Shown: positions 7,586 to 16,643 of the stretch, piece after piece
How the letters are laid out: each line of letters begins with the position of its first letter
Numbering within the stretch: position 1 is the stretch's first letter
Origin: Lachnospiraceae bacterium UBA1712
Lineage (GTDB): Bacteria; Bacillota; Clostridia; Lachnospirales; Lachnospiraceae
NCBI GenBank assembly: GCA_002317175.1
Contig: DCJA01000014.1
Span: 1 to 64,000, forward strand
Direction: 5' to 3'
DNA: 64,000 nt
The notes under the pieces: model-generated
Databases searched by the model: none
What the model was told of the DNA's origin: nothing
What the model saw: the letters and a program-made list of their open reading frames with translations, nothing else
Translations under genes and position numbers: made by a program

Positions 7586-10063
7586 TTATTCCATAACAAC
7601 TTCAACTGTATGTGTCTTTCCATCAGCAAAAGCTGGGATAACATTACCGGCGATAACATTGCCATCAACAGTAATATTCTTAACACCCTTACAGATATGG
7701 TTAGGATTTGAAACCTTGATTTCGTATGTAGCACCACGGAATTCACGCTTAGCTGTAAGTCCATCCCAGGCAGATGGAATAGAAGGATCAATCTTTAATC
7801 CATCGAAGTCAGCCTGTACACCAAGGATGTACTGAGAAATAGCTACCATGTTCCAAGCAGCTGTACCTGTAAGCCATGAGTTCTTGCCCTGACCAAAGTT
7901 CTTTCCTGTCTGGCCGATATCAGAACCTGCGTCCTTACCACCAATCATCTGACCATATACATATGGCTCTGTCTTATGAAGATCTGATGTCTCTTCTGTA
8001 AATGCAGGAGCGATTTCTGAATAATACTTAAATGCCTGATCACCTTCTCCAGCATAAGCTGCAGCACAGATAATCCATGCATTGTTGTGTGTGAAGATAC
8101 CAGCATTCTCTTTGTATCCACCTGGATAGGTAGAGATCTCACCGTACTCAACATAGTACTTTGTGAATGCTGGGTTATTGAGTACTAGACCATGCTGTGT
8201 ATTAAGTCTTTCATCAATAGCCTTAAGAGTCTTTGCTGTAACATCCTTATCAAGGCCTGACATAATTGCGAAGCCCTGTGGCTCGATGAAGATCTGTCCT
8301 TCTTCACATTCCTTAGAACCCATCTTCTTGCCGTTTGCATCGTATGCACGAAGGAACCAGTCACCATCCCATGCAGATTCCATCATGTTAGCCATCATCT
8401 TATCGATTTCAGCCTGAGCCTTTGCAGCCTCATCATCCTTGCCTAAATGCTTAAGAATTGATACATAGTTTGGTCCAGCATATGTGAAGAGTGCAGCAAC
8501 GAATGCAGACTCAGCAACCTTAGAGTAACCGCCTTCAGCAGCAAACTTAGGGTTTGTATATGTCTGGAAGCTTTCGCCTGGTGTATCAGAGAAGCATGAA
8601 AGGTTGATACAATCATTCCAGTCAGCTCTCATTGCAAGTGGAAGTCCGTGAGGTCCAAGGTTGTCTACGATATGATAGAATGAAACTCTTAAGTGCTCAA
8701 GCATAGGCTGAGCGATTGACATATCATTATCATATGGAACCATCTCATCTAAGATAGACCAGTCACCAGTTTCCTTGATATATGCAGAAACTGAAAGGAT
8801 AAGCCATAATGGATCATCTGAGAAATCACCACCGATGTCTGCGTTACCCTTCTTTGTGAGTGGCTGATACTGATGATAACATCCACCGTCTGGGAACTGT
8901 GTTGAGGCGATATCAATGATACGCTCTTTAGCTCTGTCTGGAATCTGATGTACAAATCCAAGTACGTCCTGGTTAGAATCTCTAAATCCCATACCACGTC
9001 CGATACCTGACTCGAAATAAGATGCTGAACGTGAAAGGTTAAATGTAACCATACACTGATACTGATTCCAGATATTAACCATACGGTTAACCTTCTCATC
9101 TGGTGTATCAACGCTAAGAATTCCAAGGAGCTTATCCCAGTATTTCTTAAGTTCTGCCATACCTGCTTCAAATTTCTCAGGTGTGTTGAACTTCTCGATC
9201 ATTGCGTTAGCTTTTACTTTGTTAATTGTCTTGCCATCTGCCTCGAATTTCTCTTCAACTGGCATCTCAACATAACCAAGAACAAATACAAGCTTCTTTG
9301 TCTCGCCTGGAGCAAGAGTAATCTTCTTGTAATGTGAAGCGATTGGAGCCCATCCATCTGCAAATGAGTTTGTAGCCTCTCCTGCGATTACTGCCTGAGG
9401 ATCACCAAAGCCATTGTAAAGACCAATGAATGAATCTCTGTCTGTATCATAACCGTCGATTGTATCATTTACTGAATAGAATGCGTAATGATTACGACGA
9501 TCTCTGTACTCTGTCTTGTGATAGATTACAGAATCCTTAATCTCTACACGGCCTGTAGAGAAGTTTCTCTGGAAGTTATTGCTATCATCCTGAGCATCCC
9601 ATAAACACCACTCAGCGAATGAGAACAGTGAAAATGTCTTTGCTGCTGAACCTTCATTGGTAAGTACAACCTGCTGAACCTCTCCATCATAATCCTGTGG
9701 AACGAAGAATGTTACTTCAGCCTTTAAGTCGTTCTTCTTACCTGTAATAATTGTATATCCCATACCGTGACGGCACTCATAAGAGTCAAGCTCTGTCTTT
9801 ACTGGAGACCAGCCTGGATTCCAGATAGTACCATTGTCGTTGATATAGAAATAACGTCCACCCATATCGATAGGTACATTGTTATAACGATATCTTGTGA
9901 TTCTACGAAGACGAGCATCCTTGTAGAAAGAGTATCCACCTGCTGTATTAGAAATCAGTGAAAAGAATCCCTGTGTTCCTAAGTAGTTGATCCATGGATA
10001 AGGTGTTCTAGGTGTGGTGATGACATATTCTTTGTTCGCATCATCAAAATAACCAAATTTCAT
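7586..10063 (-). CDS. glycoside hydrolase family 94 phosphorylase, probably cellobiose phosphorylase
   Basis: Cytoplasmic enzyme that cleaves cellobiose with phosphate to glucose-1-phosphate and glucose, saving ATP during cellulose use. The 825 residues fit cellobiose phosphorylases (about 810-825), which are shorter than cellodextrin phosphorylases. The N-terminal beta domain (YPWINYLGTQGFFSLISNTAGGYSF) and the alpha barrel with FRDSNQD are present. The catalytic Asp lies in RADWNDC, near residue 484. There is no signal peptide. The frame opens at 10105, but I chose the ATG at 10063 because GGAGAG lies just before it and none before the earlier ATG. It is transcribed alone from its own promoter, with no transporter beside it. 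Another beta-glucoside disaccharide specificity such as laminaribiose is possible. Confidence 0.88.
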   Translation of the reverse strand: MKFGYFDDANKEYVITTPRTPYPWINYLGTQGFFSLISNTAGGYSFYKDARLRRITRYRYNNVPIDMGGRYFYINDNGTIWNPGWSPVKTELDSYECRHGMGYTIITGKKNDLKAEVTFFVPQDYDGEVQQVVLTNEGSAAKTFSLFSFAEWCLWDAQDDSNNFQRNFSTGRVEIKDSVIYHKTEYRDRRNHYAFYSVNDTIDGYDTDRDSFIGLYNGFGDPQAVIAGEATNSFADGWAPIASHYKKITLAPGETKKLVFVLGYVEMPVEEKFEADGKTINKVKANAMIEKFNTPEKFEAGMAELKKYWDKLLGILSVDTPDEKVNRMVNIWNQYQCMVTFNLSRSASYFESGIGRGMGFRDSNQDVLGFVHQIPDRAKERIIDIASTQFPDGGCYHQYQPLTKKGNADIGGDFSDDPLWLILSVSAYIKETGDWSILDEMVPYDNDMSIAQPMLEHLRVSFYHIVDNLGPHGLPLAMRADWNDCINLSCFSDTPGESFQTYTNPKFAAEGGYSKVAESAFVAALFTYAGPNYVSILKHLGKDDEAAKAQAEIDKMMANMMESAWDGDWFLRAYDANGKKMGSKECEEGQIFIEPQGFAIMSGLDKDVTAKTLKAIDERLNTQHGLVLNNPAFTKYYVEYGEISTYPGGYKENAGIFTHNNAWIICAAAYAGEGDQAFKYYSEIAPAFTEETSDLHKTEPYVYGQMIGGKDAGSDIGQTGKNFGQGKNSWLTGTAAWNMVAISQYILGVQADFDGLKIDPSIPSAWDGLTAKREFRGATYEIKVSNPNHICKGVKNITVDGNVIAGNVIPAFADGKTHTVEVVME

Positions 10064-10124
10064 GTTTTTCTCTCCATTTACATCTTGTATTTTTTGTTCT
10101 CCCATAGGGAGCGATAGTACTTAA

Positions 10125-10153
10125 AGTATAGAAGATAGCCTTATAAAAAGCAA
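10125..10153 (-). promoter_or_regulatory. promoter of the GH94 phosphorylase gene
   Basis: On the minus strand, TTGCTT (10148-10153), a 17-base spacer and TATACT (10125-10130), giving a leader of about 55 bases before the GGAGAG-ATG. The -35 lies inside the T-rich tail of the preceding terminator, so the end of the acyltransferase operon and the start of this gene are packed together. Confidence 0.7.
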
Positions 10154-10159
10154 GAAAAT

Positions 10160-10178
10160 AGCCCCTTTAAAAGGGGCT
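10160..10178 (-). terminator. intrinsic terminator of the DUF4037-lipoprotein-nth-acyltransferase operon
   Basis: Minus-strand hairpin AGCCCCTTTTAAAGGGGCT followed by ATTTTCTTGCTTTTT. It lies about 95 bases after the acyltransferase stop. A 7-base inverted repeat (TATGCAA at 10244-10250, TTGCATA at 10263-10269) sits between the stop and this hairpin. Confidence 0.75.
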
Positions 10179-10272
10179 GATAACTCATTTTCGTATATTT
10201 GCACTAAACAGCAATTTTTGTGCTCGTTACACATTCATAAATATATGCAAAACATATACATATTGCATAGGC

Positions 10273-11535
10273 TTATGCATTGAGTTTATACATCTCTTCA
10301 GTAGCCAGTCTGGCCTTTGCAACAATGGCTCCATCCTGATCCTTAGGGAAACAGTAGTACTGTTTCTTACTGTCACCTATACAGATCATATCGCCGATCT
10401 CGTACCAGAAATAGTCCGCATATAGACTATATGATGCCTTAGGCGACTGCTCATACACCAACTTCCCATCACAGCCAGTGAGCCTAAATCCGTCCCTGTT
10501 ATGAATCAGTCGACCTTCGCCTACACTGTAGATACTCTTTGAATCCACAAGCATCTTTATATCCACTTCTATATCCAGCAGGTAATCATTCCGCTCTATC
10601 TCTTCTCTGACCTGCTTTCTTTCCCAGGCATACCAGTCTGAAACATACTGATGCTCAGTCTCACCTTCATGAGCTCTAAGGGTTCCATTTTCTTCAAGTG
10701 TATATGTCTTGTTACAATGCTTACAGCTGACGCTGATACCTTTTCCATACATGTAACCTTCCTTCAGACAGGATGGGCATTTGTAAAGAGCCCTGTGCAG
10801 GCCATCCGCTCTGAATGGTTCACTAATAATAACATTGTTTGTATGCTGACTGCGAAAATGGTCATATTCAAAAGCTTCACTCAATATCTCATAGAGTTTA
10901 TCCGCACTATTTTGGGCTATATCCTCCTTAGACAGTAGATATGTTACTGTTGCCTTAACATCCGCCTTTCTCTTCTGCAGATTGTTATAGAGAGGGTCTC
11001 TTAAAAATGCGCCGTCAGTCTTAACTATTACCACTGGGACCTTCATAATCTTCAGACATTTGGCAAGACTTCTTGGAAGTGGAGTCTGTGTGCCGTCGAA
11101 ACTGTAGCTTGCCTCTGGATACATAACTATCGAGCTTTTCAGTGTATCAAAAGTGTACTTCATGTCCTTTACCAGAACAGGATCCGTTATGAACTTCTTG
11201 GTTGGTATGCAGCCAATCCTGCGCATCAGTCCTTCTTTGCCTACAAATCCGTCATTGGTACATACTATATGATATTGCCTGTCTGCAAACAGAGTTCCTA
11301 TTATCTGTAAGTCCGTAAAGCTGGAATGATTCATAAGTATCAGGCAGGGTTCATCCTTACCTAACCTATCCATACCTACTTCTTCGTATTTAAAGTTTAC
11401 TGCCTTCATTTCTGCTTTTGAAAGCAGTTTGATAATCTGTCTCCAGATAGCTGCCTGCTTAACAGGCTTTTGATGCTTACTCTCCCCTAAATGACATACC
11501 GCATCATATGTCATAGCTGTGTCTTTAATCTTCAC
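10273..11535 (-). CDS. PlsC-like 1-acyl-glycerol-3-phosphate acyltransferase with zinc ribbon
   Basis: The N-terminal 240 residues are a membrane-associated lysophospholipid acyltransferase domain. The catalytic H70-x4-D75 motif (NHSSFTD), a CIPTKKF block and YPEASYSFDG (about 139-148) correspond to the usual active-site blocks. A four-cysteine zinc ribbon follows (C253, C256, C271, C274), then about 140 residues I do not recognise, rich in charged and aromatic residues. At 420 residues it is well over the usual 200-250, so this is a domain fusion. It starts with GTG, overlapping the nth stop (GTGA). It probably acylates lysophosphatidic acid or a related lipid. The ribbon suggests regulation or binding of a partner. 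Confidence 0.8.
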   Translation of the reverse strand: MKIKDTAMTYDAVCHLGESKHQKPVKQAAIWRQIIKLLSKAEMKAVNFKYEEVGMDRLGKDEPCLILMNHSSFTDLQIIGTLFADRQYHIVCTNDGFVGKEGLMRRIGCIPTKKFITDPVLVKDMKYTFDTLKSSIVMYPEASYSFDGTQTPLPRSLAKCLKIMKVPVVIVKTDGAFLRDPLYNNLQKRKADVKATVTYLLSKEDIAQNSADKLYEILSEAFEYDHFRSQHTNNVIISEPFRADGLHRALYKCPSCLKEGYMYGKGISVSCKHCNKTYTLEENGTLRAHEGETEHQYVSDWYAWERKQVREEIERNDYLLDIEVDIKMLVDSKSIYSVGEGRLIHNRDGFRLTGCDGKLVYEQSPKASYSLYADYFWYEIGDMICIGDSKKQYYCFPKDQDGAIVAKARLATEEMYKLNA

Positions 11536-12176
11536 TTTAGCTTTTTCCCATAATCACAATATTCTTTTAACATACATTCACTACATCGTGGGCGATTCGC
11601 AATACATATAGTTCTGCCCAGCCTGATAATATGAATGTTATATATTATCCAATGATCTCTTGGCAGCTTCTTCATAAGCTCAAACTCTATCTTTACCGGG
11701 TCATCTTCTTTGGTCAGCCCAAGTAGCTTAGTAATACGCTTCACATGTGTATCCACTACTATACTTGGCTCACCATATATATTGCCCCTGATAACATTGG
11801 CTGTTTTTCTGCCTACTCCCGGAAGGGATGTAAGTGCATCAATATCACTAGGAATCTCTCCACCAAAATCATCCCTAAGTCTCTGACAACAGGCTATGAT
11901 ATTCTTGGCCTTGTTATGATAAAAACCTGTGGGCTTGATATCCTGCTCCAGTTCTTTAAGATTTGCATCCGCAAAGTAGTTCACTCCCGGATATTTCTTA
12001 AACAAATCTTCTGTTACTATATTTACTCTTGCATCTGTACACTGGGCACTTAAAATGGTTGCTATTAACAGCTGCCAAGCACTGTCATGATTCAGGTAAC
12101 ATCTGAATTCTGTTCCATATACCTCATCCAGAGTACGAAGAATATCCTCTACTTTTTTTGAAACCTTTGCTGCCAT
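11532..12176 (-). CDS. nth: endonuclease III (DNA glycosylase/AP lyase)
   Basis: Base-excision repair enzyme that removes oxidised pyrimidines and nicks abasic sites. The 214 residues match the family. LIATILSAQCTD, the helix-hairpin-helix LPGVGRKTANVI with its catalytic Lys, and VDTHVKRI with the catalytic Asp are all present. The C-terminal [4Fe-4S] loop has the canonical C-x6-C-x2-C-x5-C spacing. It starts 4 bases after the solute-binding lipoprotein gene and overlaps the acyltransferase start by four bases, so it lies in the middle of a tightly packed operon. Confidence 0.96.
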   Translation of the reverse strand: MAAKVSKKVEDILRTLDEVYGTEFRCYLNHDSAWQLLIATILSAQCTDARVNIVTEDLFKKYPGVNYFADANLKELEQDIKPTGFYHNKAKNIIACCQRLRDDFGGEIPSDIDALTSLPGVGRKTANVIRGNIYGEPSIVVDTHVKRITKLLGLTKEDDPVKIEFELMKKLPRDHWIIYNIHIIRLGRTICIANRPRCSECMLKEYCDYGKKLK

Positions 12177-12179
12177 CGC

Positions 12180-13502
12180 TTAGTCCTGTTCTGCTTCCGT
12201 ATCTGTACCTGTCTCATCTTCCTCTATAAGAGCTGGCTGCAAAAGCTCAAGCGCTTCCTGTCGGTAAGAATCCTCAATCTCTTCTTTACTACTTTTTCCT
12301 TCACAATAGCTTCCAGCTAATGACAGATACATAGCTTCCAGCTTGCCATCATGGATGCTCCTGTCAGCTATAGTAGCTTTTCCTGCTGCATCTGAATAGG
12401 TCTTAATATAGTCACCACCACCAAGAAGCTCTATCTTTCCTTTTCCTAAATTATAGGCATTGGACATCTCCTTGATATTATTGACAAATTCATCATTGTT
12501 CTCTCTTATCTGCTTTAGTATATTGGCATCACAGCATAACTCCTTCAGAATATTTCCTGCCAGTTCACTGTCGCTACAGTTCTTTGTCACAAATATCCAG
12601 TCTCCGCCACATACATAAGCTTTTGGACCTCTGCATACTGCCCAATCACCCTTAAGCTCACCAGTACACTCCTGGTTAAGTGCTTTCAACATATCCAGAC
12701 TGCAAAAATAACCAAATATATTACCCTTGTTGGCAACCTTGATATACTGCTCAGAATCTCTGGCTAATCCTAGTGCGAAGTTATTGTTTTTAAGAGCGTA
12801 TTCTATATCCAGCATCTTGCTATATCTGCTGTCAATTACCGCTTCTTCTCCCTTCATCCAGGCTGCTCCAGCAAATGTCTTCTCGATGTCACTCACTGAT
12901 ACCAGCATCTTTACATTGCCATCGGACTTCTTATCCACAGTTCTTGCTGTATCTACAAATGTGTCCCAGTCTCTTACAAAGGACTGAACATTTTCCTCAT
13001 CATCGTAACCAAGAAAATTAAGGGCCAGACTCTTTCTATAGACAAATGCCCCCGGCTGAACTCTCCAGCTTAAGCCTTTTACATTGCCCTCTGCATCACT
13101 GGCATATTCTGTAGTATATGCATACATCTGATTGAGATCTGCTTCAGTTAATCCCAGCTCTGCTACCGTCAGCATATCCTCTGTGCTGGTAAAATAAGGC
13201 ACATCATTATAATCTGCTAGTATAATATCAGGACATTTCTCTTCCTCTTTGTTCTGAAGAAGAGCCTCTATCGCCTCCACATATCCTTCCTCTGGCAATG
13301 TTACAAACTCTACTCTTTCCTTCCAGTCAGTATGCTTCTGCCACACATATTCCAGGTCATTGGCTATATCTTCATTGGTTGAATATATGTGTACAATTGC
13401 AGGTGCTTCCTCCGCCGGTTCCTCAGTGGCCTGTTCACCACATCCCGCAAGAAGCACTGCTGCCAGTGCTCCCACAAGAATTAATCTGATATTTCTCTTC
13501 AT
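12180..13502 (-). CDS. extracellular solute-binding lipoprotein, orphan
   Basis: A 440-residue predicted lipoprotein: signal peptide with lipobox L-A-G-C (Cys21), an acidic linker, then a periplasmic-binding-protein type fold resembling family 1 (sugar) ABC receptors. Supporting stretches are IVHIYSTNEDIANDLEYVW, the CPDIILADYNDVPYF block, and the central LSWRVQPGAFVYRKSLA found where such proteins describe their ligand site. The C-terminal tail is acidic. No ABC permease or ATPase gene is nearby, so it is an orphan receptor, unless transport genes lie elsewhere. It is 28 bases downstream of the DUF4037 gene and 4 bases upstream of nth, in the same operon. The ligand is unknown. Confidence 0.75.
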   Translation of the reverse strand: MKRNIRLILVGALAAVLLAGCGEQATEEPAEEAPAIVHIYSTNEDIANDLEYVWQKHTDWKERVEFVTLPEEGYVEAIEALLQNKEEEKCPDIILADYNDVPYFTSTEDMLTVAELGLTEADLNQMYAYTTEYASDAEGNVKGLSWRVQPGAFVYRKSLALNFLGYDDEENVQSFVRDWDTFVDTARTVDKKSDGNVKMLVSVSDIEKTFAGAAWMKGEEAVIDSRYSKMLDIEYALKNNNFALGLARDSEQYIKVANKGNIFGYFCSLDMLKALNQECTGELKGDWAVCRGPKAYVCGGDWIFVTKNCSDSELAGNILKELCCDANILKQIRENNDEFVNNIKEMSNAYNLGKGKIELLGGGDYIKTYSDAAGKATIADRSIHDGKLEAMYLSLAGSYCEGKSSKEEIEDSYRQEALELLQPALIEEDETGTDTEAEQD

Positions 13503-13529
13503 CCGTTACTATTCCTAATTCTTTATTAT

Positions 13530-15143
13530 TTATCCCAGTTTTTCTTCCAGGTCATCAATTGACTTATAGCCATATAATATAGCCGTATTGTTCATAATCT
13601 CCATAGCAAGATTCTTCTCATTCTGAACATATGACACAATGTATCTGCCATATAAAGCAAGGGTCTTCTCTGAATATGTCAACAGCTCTCCTCGCAGATA
13701 TGTCTCGTAGGATGTGTTCCACTCGCTATCCTCATAAGTATGAATACTTCTTGCCGTTCCAGCAACCTTTGGATATTCCTCTGCAAGTTCCTCCATAAAT
13801 CCAACCTGAGTCTTTACTATCTCCTCTACAATCGCTCTGGTTCGCTCATCCCTTGCTGGAAGACTTGCCTCTATTTTGGCATATTCCTCTGGAGCAGTGC
13901 TGGCTTCCATTCGACCATACTTCTCTGTAATAAGATTCCATCCTGCAGCTTTCGCAGATTCCATATCCTCCAGAAAGCTTTCAATCATCTCTATTGACCA
14001 GGTCATATACTGGCTCTTTCTCATTTTGGAAAATGTGTTCCAGTCATCCTGGCAACTTGCTCTTCCGCCTTCATTTTTCACCTGATCAAAGGCCTCCCAT
14101 TCAGCCTCAACAACCCTGTTTACAAGATCAGCATGCTTGATCTTTACTGAATCTGTCTTTGTTACATCATCTGCTGACATATGATTAATACTCTCCAATA
14201 TATCATGTCCGTATGGCTCAAGATAATATGGATCCCTCCTGTTTATTGCTATTACGTACCCCTGGTTCTTAAGTTCTGCCAATACCAGGTTGGCAATTAT
14301 CTCTATACAACCCTCAATCTTTTCATCTGTGATATCCATATCCGCTATGGCACGAAGAATATCTGTAACCTCTGGCAGTATCTGCAGCTTGTTGGCTGCG
14401 TACTTAAGCATCCATTTCTTATATGGTGCATACTTCTTGTTAAGTAAGAAGAGTACCTTCAGGGTATGCTCTGCAAATTCAGCCAGATACATCATGGAAG
14501 TGACCTTGTCTTCTCGCTTAAGACATCTTGAGAAGTTGTACTGCCCCGTCTGAGCCATTCTAACCAGCTCATATGCCAGTATTCTTCTGTATATTCTCTC
14601 TGGATAATATGACAGAAGCGCATTTCTCATACTAAAGAATATGCCTTCGTCATCGCGGAAAATGGCACCGTTTGTAGCTGTTGCCAGATCCTCCTCTGCA
14701 ACTGAGAGCCACTCATTTTCATTACGTGGAATACCATTTTGAAGGCGAAGCATTCTTGAATAGAAGTCCTTTACTCTGATAACTCCCAATCGACCTTCTG
14801 CCTCTCTTGTGGTCATTCGCCTATAACCCATAAATTCAGCTGGAAGCTTATCGTATTCTTCCTGCAGCTGTTCACCTATGGCATCGTAGGTTACATCATC
14901 AACCCACATGCAAAAACCCGGACCCCAGTCATGATCTCTCGAGTATTCATCATCCAGTCCAAAACAATCCGACCCTTCTCCCACCAGGCCTACTGCTATT
15001 CTTGATTCATATCTGGCAAACTTGTCATGAATCATTGGAGCACCAACTTCTTCATAATATTTTCTGCAAATATCCAGTCCTCTGATTAGATTATCACTTT
15101 TATTTTCATCTGTATTTTGTGTATTTTCGTTGTCTAGTCCCAT
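13530..15143 (-). CDS. DUF4037/DUF4125-type protein with nucleotidyltransferase-like motif
   Basis: A 537-residue cytoplasmic protein. The N-terminal half (about 20-330) resembles DUF4037: it has GEGSDC (55-60) and RDHDWGP (69-75), a Gly-Ser followed by acidic residues as in minimal nucleotidyltransferases. The C-terminal part (about 350-535) is helical and resembles DUF4125, a combination I recall from Clostridia. The enzymatic activity is unknown. It is the first gene of the operon with the orphan lipoprotein, nth and the acyltransferase. A GGAGGT lies 12 bases before the ATG. The promoter is just upstream and abuts that of the divergent MBOAT gene. Confidence 0.75.
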   Translation of the reverse strand: MGLDNENTQNTDENKSDNLIRGLDICRKYYEEVGAPMIHDKFARYESRIAVGLVGEGSDCFGLDDEYSRDHDWGPGFCMWVDDVTYDAIGEQLQEEYDKLPAEFMGYRRMTTREAEGRLGVIRVKDFYSRMLRLQNGIPRNENEWLSVAEEDLATATNGAIFRDDEGIFFSMRNALLSYYPERIYRRILAYELVRMAQTGQYNFSRCLKREDKVTSMMYLAEFAEHTLKVLFLLNKKYAPYKKWMLKYAANKLQILPEVTDILRAIADMDITDEKIEGCIEIIANLVLAELKNQGYVIAINRRDPYYLEPYGHDILESINHMSADDVTKTDSVKIKHADLVNRVVEAEWEAFDQVKNEGGRASCQDDWNTFSKMRKSQYMTWSIEMIESFLEDMESAKAAGWNLITEKYGRMEASTAPEEYAKIEASLPARDERTRAIVEEIVKTQVGFMEELAEEYPKVAGTARSIHTYEDSEWNTSYETYLRGELLTYSEKTLALYGRYIVSYVQNEKNLAMEIMNNTAILYGYKSIDDLEEKLG

Positions 15144-15197
15144 AATCTATACTACCTCCATGGTATGTTCGATTTATATAAGAGCTTTTTCATTAAT

Positions 15198-15225
15198 ATT
15201 ATACTTAAAATAGGATATTTTTCAA
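15198..15225 (-). promoter_or_regulatory. promoter of the DUF4037-lipoprotein-nth-acyltransferase operon
   Basis: On the minus strand, TTGAAA (15220-15225), a 16-base spacer and TATAAT (15198-15203). Its -35 touches the -35 of the divergent MBOAT promoter. Confidence 0.65.
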
Positions 15226-15254
15226 TTTACATCTACTCTGGAAAAACATATAAT
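15226..15254 (+). promoter_or_regulatory. promoter of the MBOAT-SGNH operon
   Basis: TTTACA (15226-15231), a 17-base spacer and TATAAT (15249-15254), giving a leader of about 16 bases. A GAGGTGAAAG ribosome-binding site precedes the ATG at 15277. Confidence 0.7.
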
Positions 15255-15276
15255 TTACATTGCGGCGAGGTGAAAG

Positions 15277-16635
15277 ATGACTTTTTCAGATATTAATTTT
15301 CTAATGCTTTTCATCTTAATATTTGTACCGATTTATGCAGTAATTCCTCAAAAGGCAAAGCCCTGGCTTCTGCTGGCTGCAGGAATCGCTTTTTATGCAG
15401 TAAATGATATCTGGGTTCTCCCAGTTCTATTGGTGGATATAATCGTGGTTTTTGCCCTGGGCATCTTATCAGATATGGCCTTCAACCGTCCTAAGATCAG
15501 ACAGACCCTGCTCTATTCGGGTATCGCTCTTCAGATTGGACTCATGGCGGCTTCCATTTTCTTATTCAAAAACCATGCATTTATTGGAATCGGCTTTTTT
15601 ACCATTCAGTTAGTAGGCTATTATCTGGATATTCTCAGGAGCAATATATATCCCTGCAGAAATATCCTTACTTTTGCCAACTATGTACTCTTCTTCCCAA
15701 AGGTATTGCAGGGTCCTATTGTATCCTTTGCAGATCTTGAAGAGGCATTAAAAGAGCCTGAGCGTGTATCCTTTGAAAAGTTGGAAAAGGGTATCAGAAC
15801 CTTTATTCTTGGTATATCCTTTAAGATTCTGATTGCGGACAATCTGTCCTATCTATGGAATGGTGTTCAGACCGTTGGTTTCCAAAGTATATCTACTCCT
15901 CTGGCTTGGCTGTCCATGTATTCCTACAGTATGCAGCTCTACTTCGACTTTCAGGGTTATTCTCTGATGGCTATCGGTGTGGCACAGATGTTGGGCTTCA
16001 CACTTCCAAATAACTTCAGGTCACCTTACATGTCCAAAAGTATATCTGAGTTCTACCGTCGTTGGCACATGACTTTGGGTGAATGGTTCAAGAATTATAT
16101 CTACATCCCTATGGGAGGTAGTCACAATGGTGCTTTTAAGACAGTCCTCAGTCTGGCTGCAGTTTGGCTGTTAACCGGACTCTGGCATGGTGTGACCATT
16201 AACTTTATGATGTGGGCCATGACCCTGTTGTTCTTCATTATTCTTGAGAAATTTGTTCTCAAGAAGCTGATAAAGTCCAGCAATATATTTGCTAACATTT
16301 TCTGTCATATATATGTGCTTCTGGTCATTCCTATGACCTGGGTCATGTTTGCCATATCTAATCCAGAGCAGATTGGTATATTCTTCACAAGACTTTTTGG
16401 ACTTACAGCTATATGCCAGCCACTTAATGTCAATGAGTCAGATATACTGTCCTATTTATCAGATTATGCGCCTTTCCTAATCGGAGGGGTTGCATGTTGC
16501 TTCCCTCTTATTGAGGATGCACTTGTTAAAACCAGAATTATGATGACAAGATTTATTTCATTTGCCCTGTTCTGGTTATGTGTTTACATGGTAATGAAAA
16601 ATGGAAATAATCCATTTATGTATATAAACTTTTAG
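15277..16635 (+). CDS. MBOAT-family membrane-bound O-acyltransferase (AlgI/DltB-like)
   Basis: A polytopic membrane protein of 452 residues that probably moves an acyl group (usually acetyl) across the membrane for O-acylation of a surface polymer. The MBOAT signature is intact: YFDFQGYSLMAIG, RRWHMTLGEWFKNYIY (H264), and the catalytic His in LTGLWHG (H304). About ten membrane helices are visible. It is followed after 8 bases by an SGNH-hydrolase-like gene, the usual partner that finishes the transfer outside the cell (as in PatA/PatB or AlgI/AlgX). No dltA or dltC lies nearby, so teichoic acid D-alanylation is unlikely. The acceptor could be peptidoglycan or an exopolysaccharide. Confidence 0.9.
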   Translation: MTFSDINFLMLFILIFVPIYAVIPQKAKPWLLLAAGIAFYAVNDIWVLPVLLVDIIVVFALGILSDMAFNRPKIRQTLLYSGIALQIGLMAASIFLFKNHAFIGIGFFTIQLVGYYLDILRSNIYPCRNILTFANYVLFFPKVLQGPIVSFADLEEALKEPERVSFEKLEKGIRTFILGISFKILIADNLSYLWNGVQTVGFQSISTPLAWLSMYSYSMQLYFDFQGYSLMAIGVAQMLGFTLPNNFRSPYMSKSISEFYRRWHMTLGEWFKNYIYIPMGGSHNGAFKTVLSLAAVWLLTGLWHGVTINFMMWAMTLLFFIILEKFVLKKLIKSSNIFANIFCHIYVLLVIPMTWVMFAISNPEQIGIFFTRLFGLTAICQPLNVNESDILSYLSDYAPFLIGGVACCFPLIEDALVKTRIMMTRFISFALFWLCVYMVMKNGNNPFMYINF

Positions 16636-16643
16636 GAGAACAC

